Of a stretch of DNA of 5,781 bases, positions 4,946-5,781 are shown piece by piece. The notes under the pieces were generated by a model. That model was given only the letters and a program-made list of their open reading frames with translations, made no database searches and was not told the DNA's origin. Position 1 is the stretch's first letter, and each line of letters starts with the position of its first letter. The position numbers and the translations under genes are program-made. Source of the stretch: Ruminococcus flavefaciens (GTDB lineage Bacteria; Bacillota; Clostridia; Oscillospirales; Ruminococcaceae); NCBI GenBank assembly GCA_902792495.1, contig CADBAC010000089.1, forward strand, positions 4,270 to 10,050, written 5' to 3'.

Positions 4946-5433
4946 GAAGGATAGCAGTCTGCCCGGGAAGCTTTGACCCCGTCACTCTCGGACATCTCGA
5001 TATAATCACAAGAGCCTCAAAACTCTTCGATAAGGTCATAGTCCTTATCTCACGAAATGCAGGCAAGGCTCAGCCAAGCTTCACTGCAACTGAGCGTATG
5101 CTGATGATACAGCAGGTCACAAAAGACCTTGACAACGTTGTTATCGACATCCTTGACGGTCTCCTTGCTGATTACGTGGAAAGCGTAGGAGCTATCGCAA
5201 TAGTAAAAGGACTCCGTGCCGTAAGCGACTTTGAATACGAATTCCAGATGGCGCTGGCCAATAAGAAGCTGTATTCAGGCGCAGAGACCGTATTTCTTAC
5301 AACTGCCGCTGAGAATATGTACCTCAGCTCCAGCGTAGTCAAGCAAATAGCATATTTCGGAGGGGACATAAGTCATTTCGTTCCCGAATCCATTCTTGAG
5401 GATATCAAACAAAGACTTATTAAGGAGAGGTAA
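4942..5433 (+). CDS. coaD: Phosphopantetheine adenylyltransferase (PPAT)
   Basis: CoaD transfers AMP from ATP to 4'-phosphopantetheine to give dephospho-CoA and pyrophosphate, the penultimate step of coenzyme A synthesis, in the cytoplasm. The family enzyme is hexameric. The 163-residue length is standard. The nucleotidyltransferase motif is GSFDPVTLGHLDII (residues 9-22), with TLGH (15-18) as the (H/T)xGH signature and H18 the key histidine. K42 follows in SRNAGKAQPSF. VKGLRAVSDFEYE (88-100) holds the conserved arginine and the phosphopantetheine-contacting stretch. YLSSSVVKQIA (127-137) is the ISS-type ATP-binding signature. All functional motifs are intact. It overlaps rsmD by 4 nt, and its 3' end contains the AAGGAG of the next gene. 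The rsmD-coaD pairing is common in bacteria. Identification is firm. Confidence 0.98.
   Translation: MRRIAVCPGSFDPVTLGHLDIITRASKLFDKVIVLISRNAGKAQPSFTATERMLMIQQVTKDLDNVVIDILDGLLADYVESVGAIAIVKGLRAVSDFEYEFQMALANKKLYSGAETVFLTTAAENMYLSSSVVKQIAYFGGDISHFVPESILEDIKQRLIKER
5422..5427 (+). promoter_or_regulatory. Ribosome binding site of the downstream coiled-coil gene
   Basis: AAGGAG, with GAGAGG continuing to 5430, is embedded in the last coaD codons. The core is 12 nt from the ATG at 5440 and the downstream GAGAGG is 9 nt away. It supports co-transcription with coaD. Confidence 0.65.
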
Positions 5434-5439
5434 ATTAAA

Positions 5440-5781
5440 ATGAGTATTGACGAAATTCTGGAAGAAATGGACGAACTTCTCGATAAAGCCCAGTCCGTCC
5501 CTTTTGTTAACCATAAAAAAGTTATCGACGGCGAGCGTATGAGAGAACTCATCAACGATGTCCGTCTCAATATGCCACAGGAGCTGAAAGAGGCTAAGAA
5601 GATAGAATTCGACTGTCAGCGTATCCTCAACGAAGCCAAGCTCAACGGTGAATCCATCATCCGTCAGGCTGAAGAAAGAGCCGCTCAGATAGTTTCCCGT
5701 GAGGCTATCGTTACCGAGGCAAGGAAGAAGGCTCTGGATATGCTTACAAAGGCTCAGACAGCTTCCAAGAACCTCCAGCAG
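5440..5781 (+). CDS. Coiled-coil protein resembling 'V-ATPase subunit H-like' proteins of Firmicutes (3' end outside window)
   Basis: The ATG at 5440, 6 nt after the coaD stop, opens 114 codons that run off the window. The N-terminal MSIDEILEEMDELLDKAQSV (1-20), then VIDGERMRELINDVRLNMPQ (28-47), matches the short N-terminal segment that I recall from Firmicute proteins often encoded after coaD. Those are usually labelled ATPase or vacuolar H+-ATPase subunit H-like, and that label reflects coiled-coil similarity rather than proven function. From about residue 47 the sequence is charged and rich in A, E, K, Q and R (NEAKLNGESIIRQAEERAAQ, 64-83), consistent with a long alpha-helical coiled coil. 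There is no signal peptide or membrane segment. It is probably the third gene of the rsmD-coaD operon. Biochemical role unknown. Confidence 0.7.
   Translation, partial: MSIDEILEEMDELLDKAQSVPFVNHKKVIDGERMRELINDVRLNMPQELKEAKKIEFDCQRILNEAKLNGESIIRQAEERAAQIVSREAIVTEARKKALDMLTKAQTASKNLQQ

Overview
The window looks like a chromosomal segment of a Gram-positive anaerobe of the Clostridia, most like Ruminococcus and its relatives. This rests on the gene content (ispD and ispF of the non-mevalonate pathway, an rsmD-coaD pair followed by a coiled-coil 'V-ATPase subunit H-like' gene), strong AGGAG-type ribosome binding sites, near-consensus sigma-A promoters, and GC-rich REP-like repeats between genes. 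The genus is an inference from style and context. No tRNA, rRNA, CRISPR array, transposase or phage gene was seen.

Layout. Positions 1-107 hold the tail of an unidentified + strand gene, followed 16 nt later by a ten-helix EamA/DMT-family permease (124-1008, TTG start). The permease converges on a minus-strand group: a clan GH-A-type glycoside hydrolase-like protein (4044-2605), then ispD (2488-1814), then ispF (1776-1297). From a divergent promoter region (4045-4384) the + strand carries rsmD (4385-4945), coaD (4942-5433, ATGA overlap) and the start of a coiled-coil gene (5440 to the window end). These three are tightly packed and look like one operon.

How the genes work together. IspD and IspF catalyse two non-consecutive steps of the MEP route to isoprenoid precursors. 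RsmD (16S rRNA m2G966 methylation) and CoaD (coenzyme A synthesis) are housekeeping enzymes that are often neighbours in Firmicutes without a shared pathway. The glycosidase-like protein has no signal peptide, so it probably acts on an oligosaccharide inside the cell. It has its own near-perfect promoter.

Non-coding highlights. (1) The convergent gap 1009-1296 holds nested repeats: an 82-bp MITE-like palindrome with 26-bp perfect terminal inverted repeats, flanked by a 5-bp AATAG direct repeat, apparently inserted inside an older hairpin-bearing repeat. (2) A 61-bp REP-like element (2548-2608) sits between the glycosidase-like gene and ispD, and its end provides the glycosidase-like gene's TAG stop codon. 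(3) The rsmD leader has a chain of short, mutually exclusive complementary segments reaching into the Shine-Dalgarno sequence. No complete undescribed multi-gene system is apparent; the repeat architecture and the cytoplasmic glycosidase-like protein are the most unusual items.
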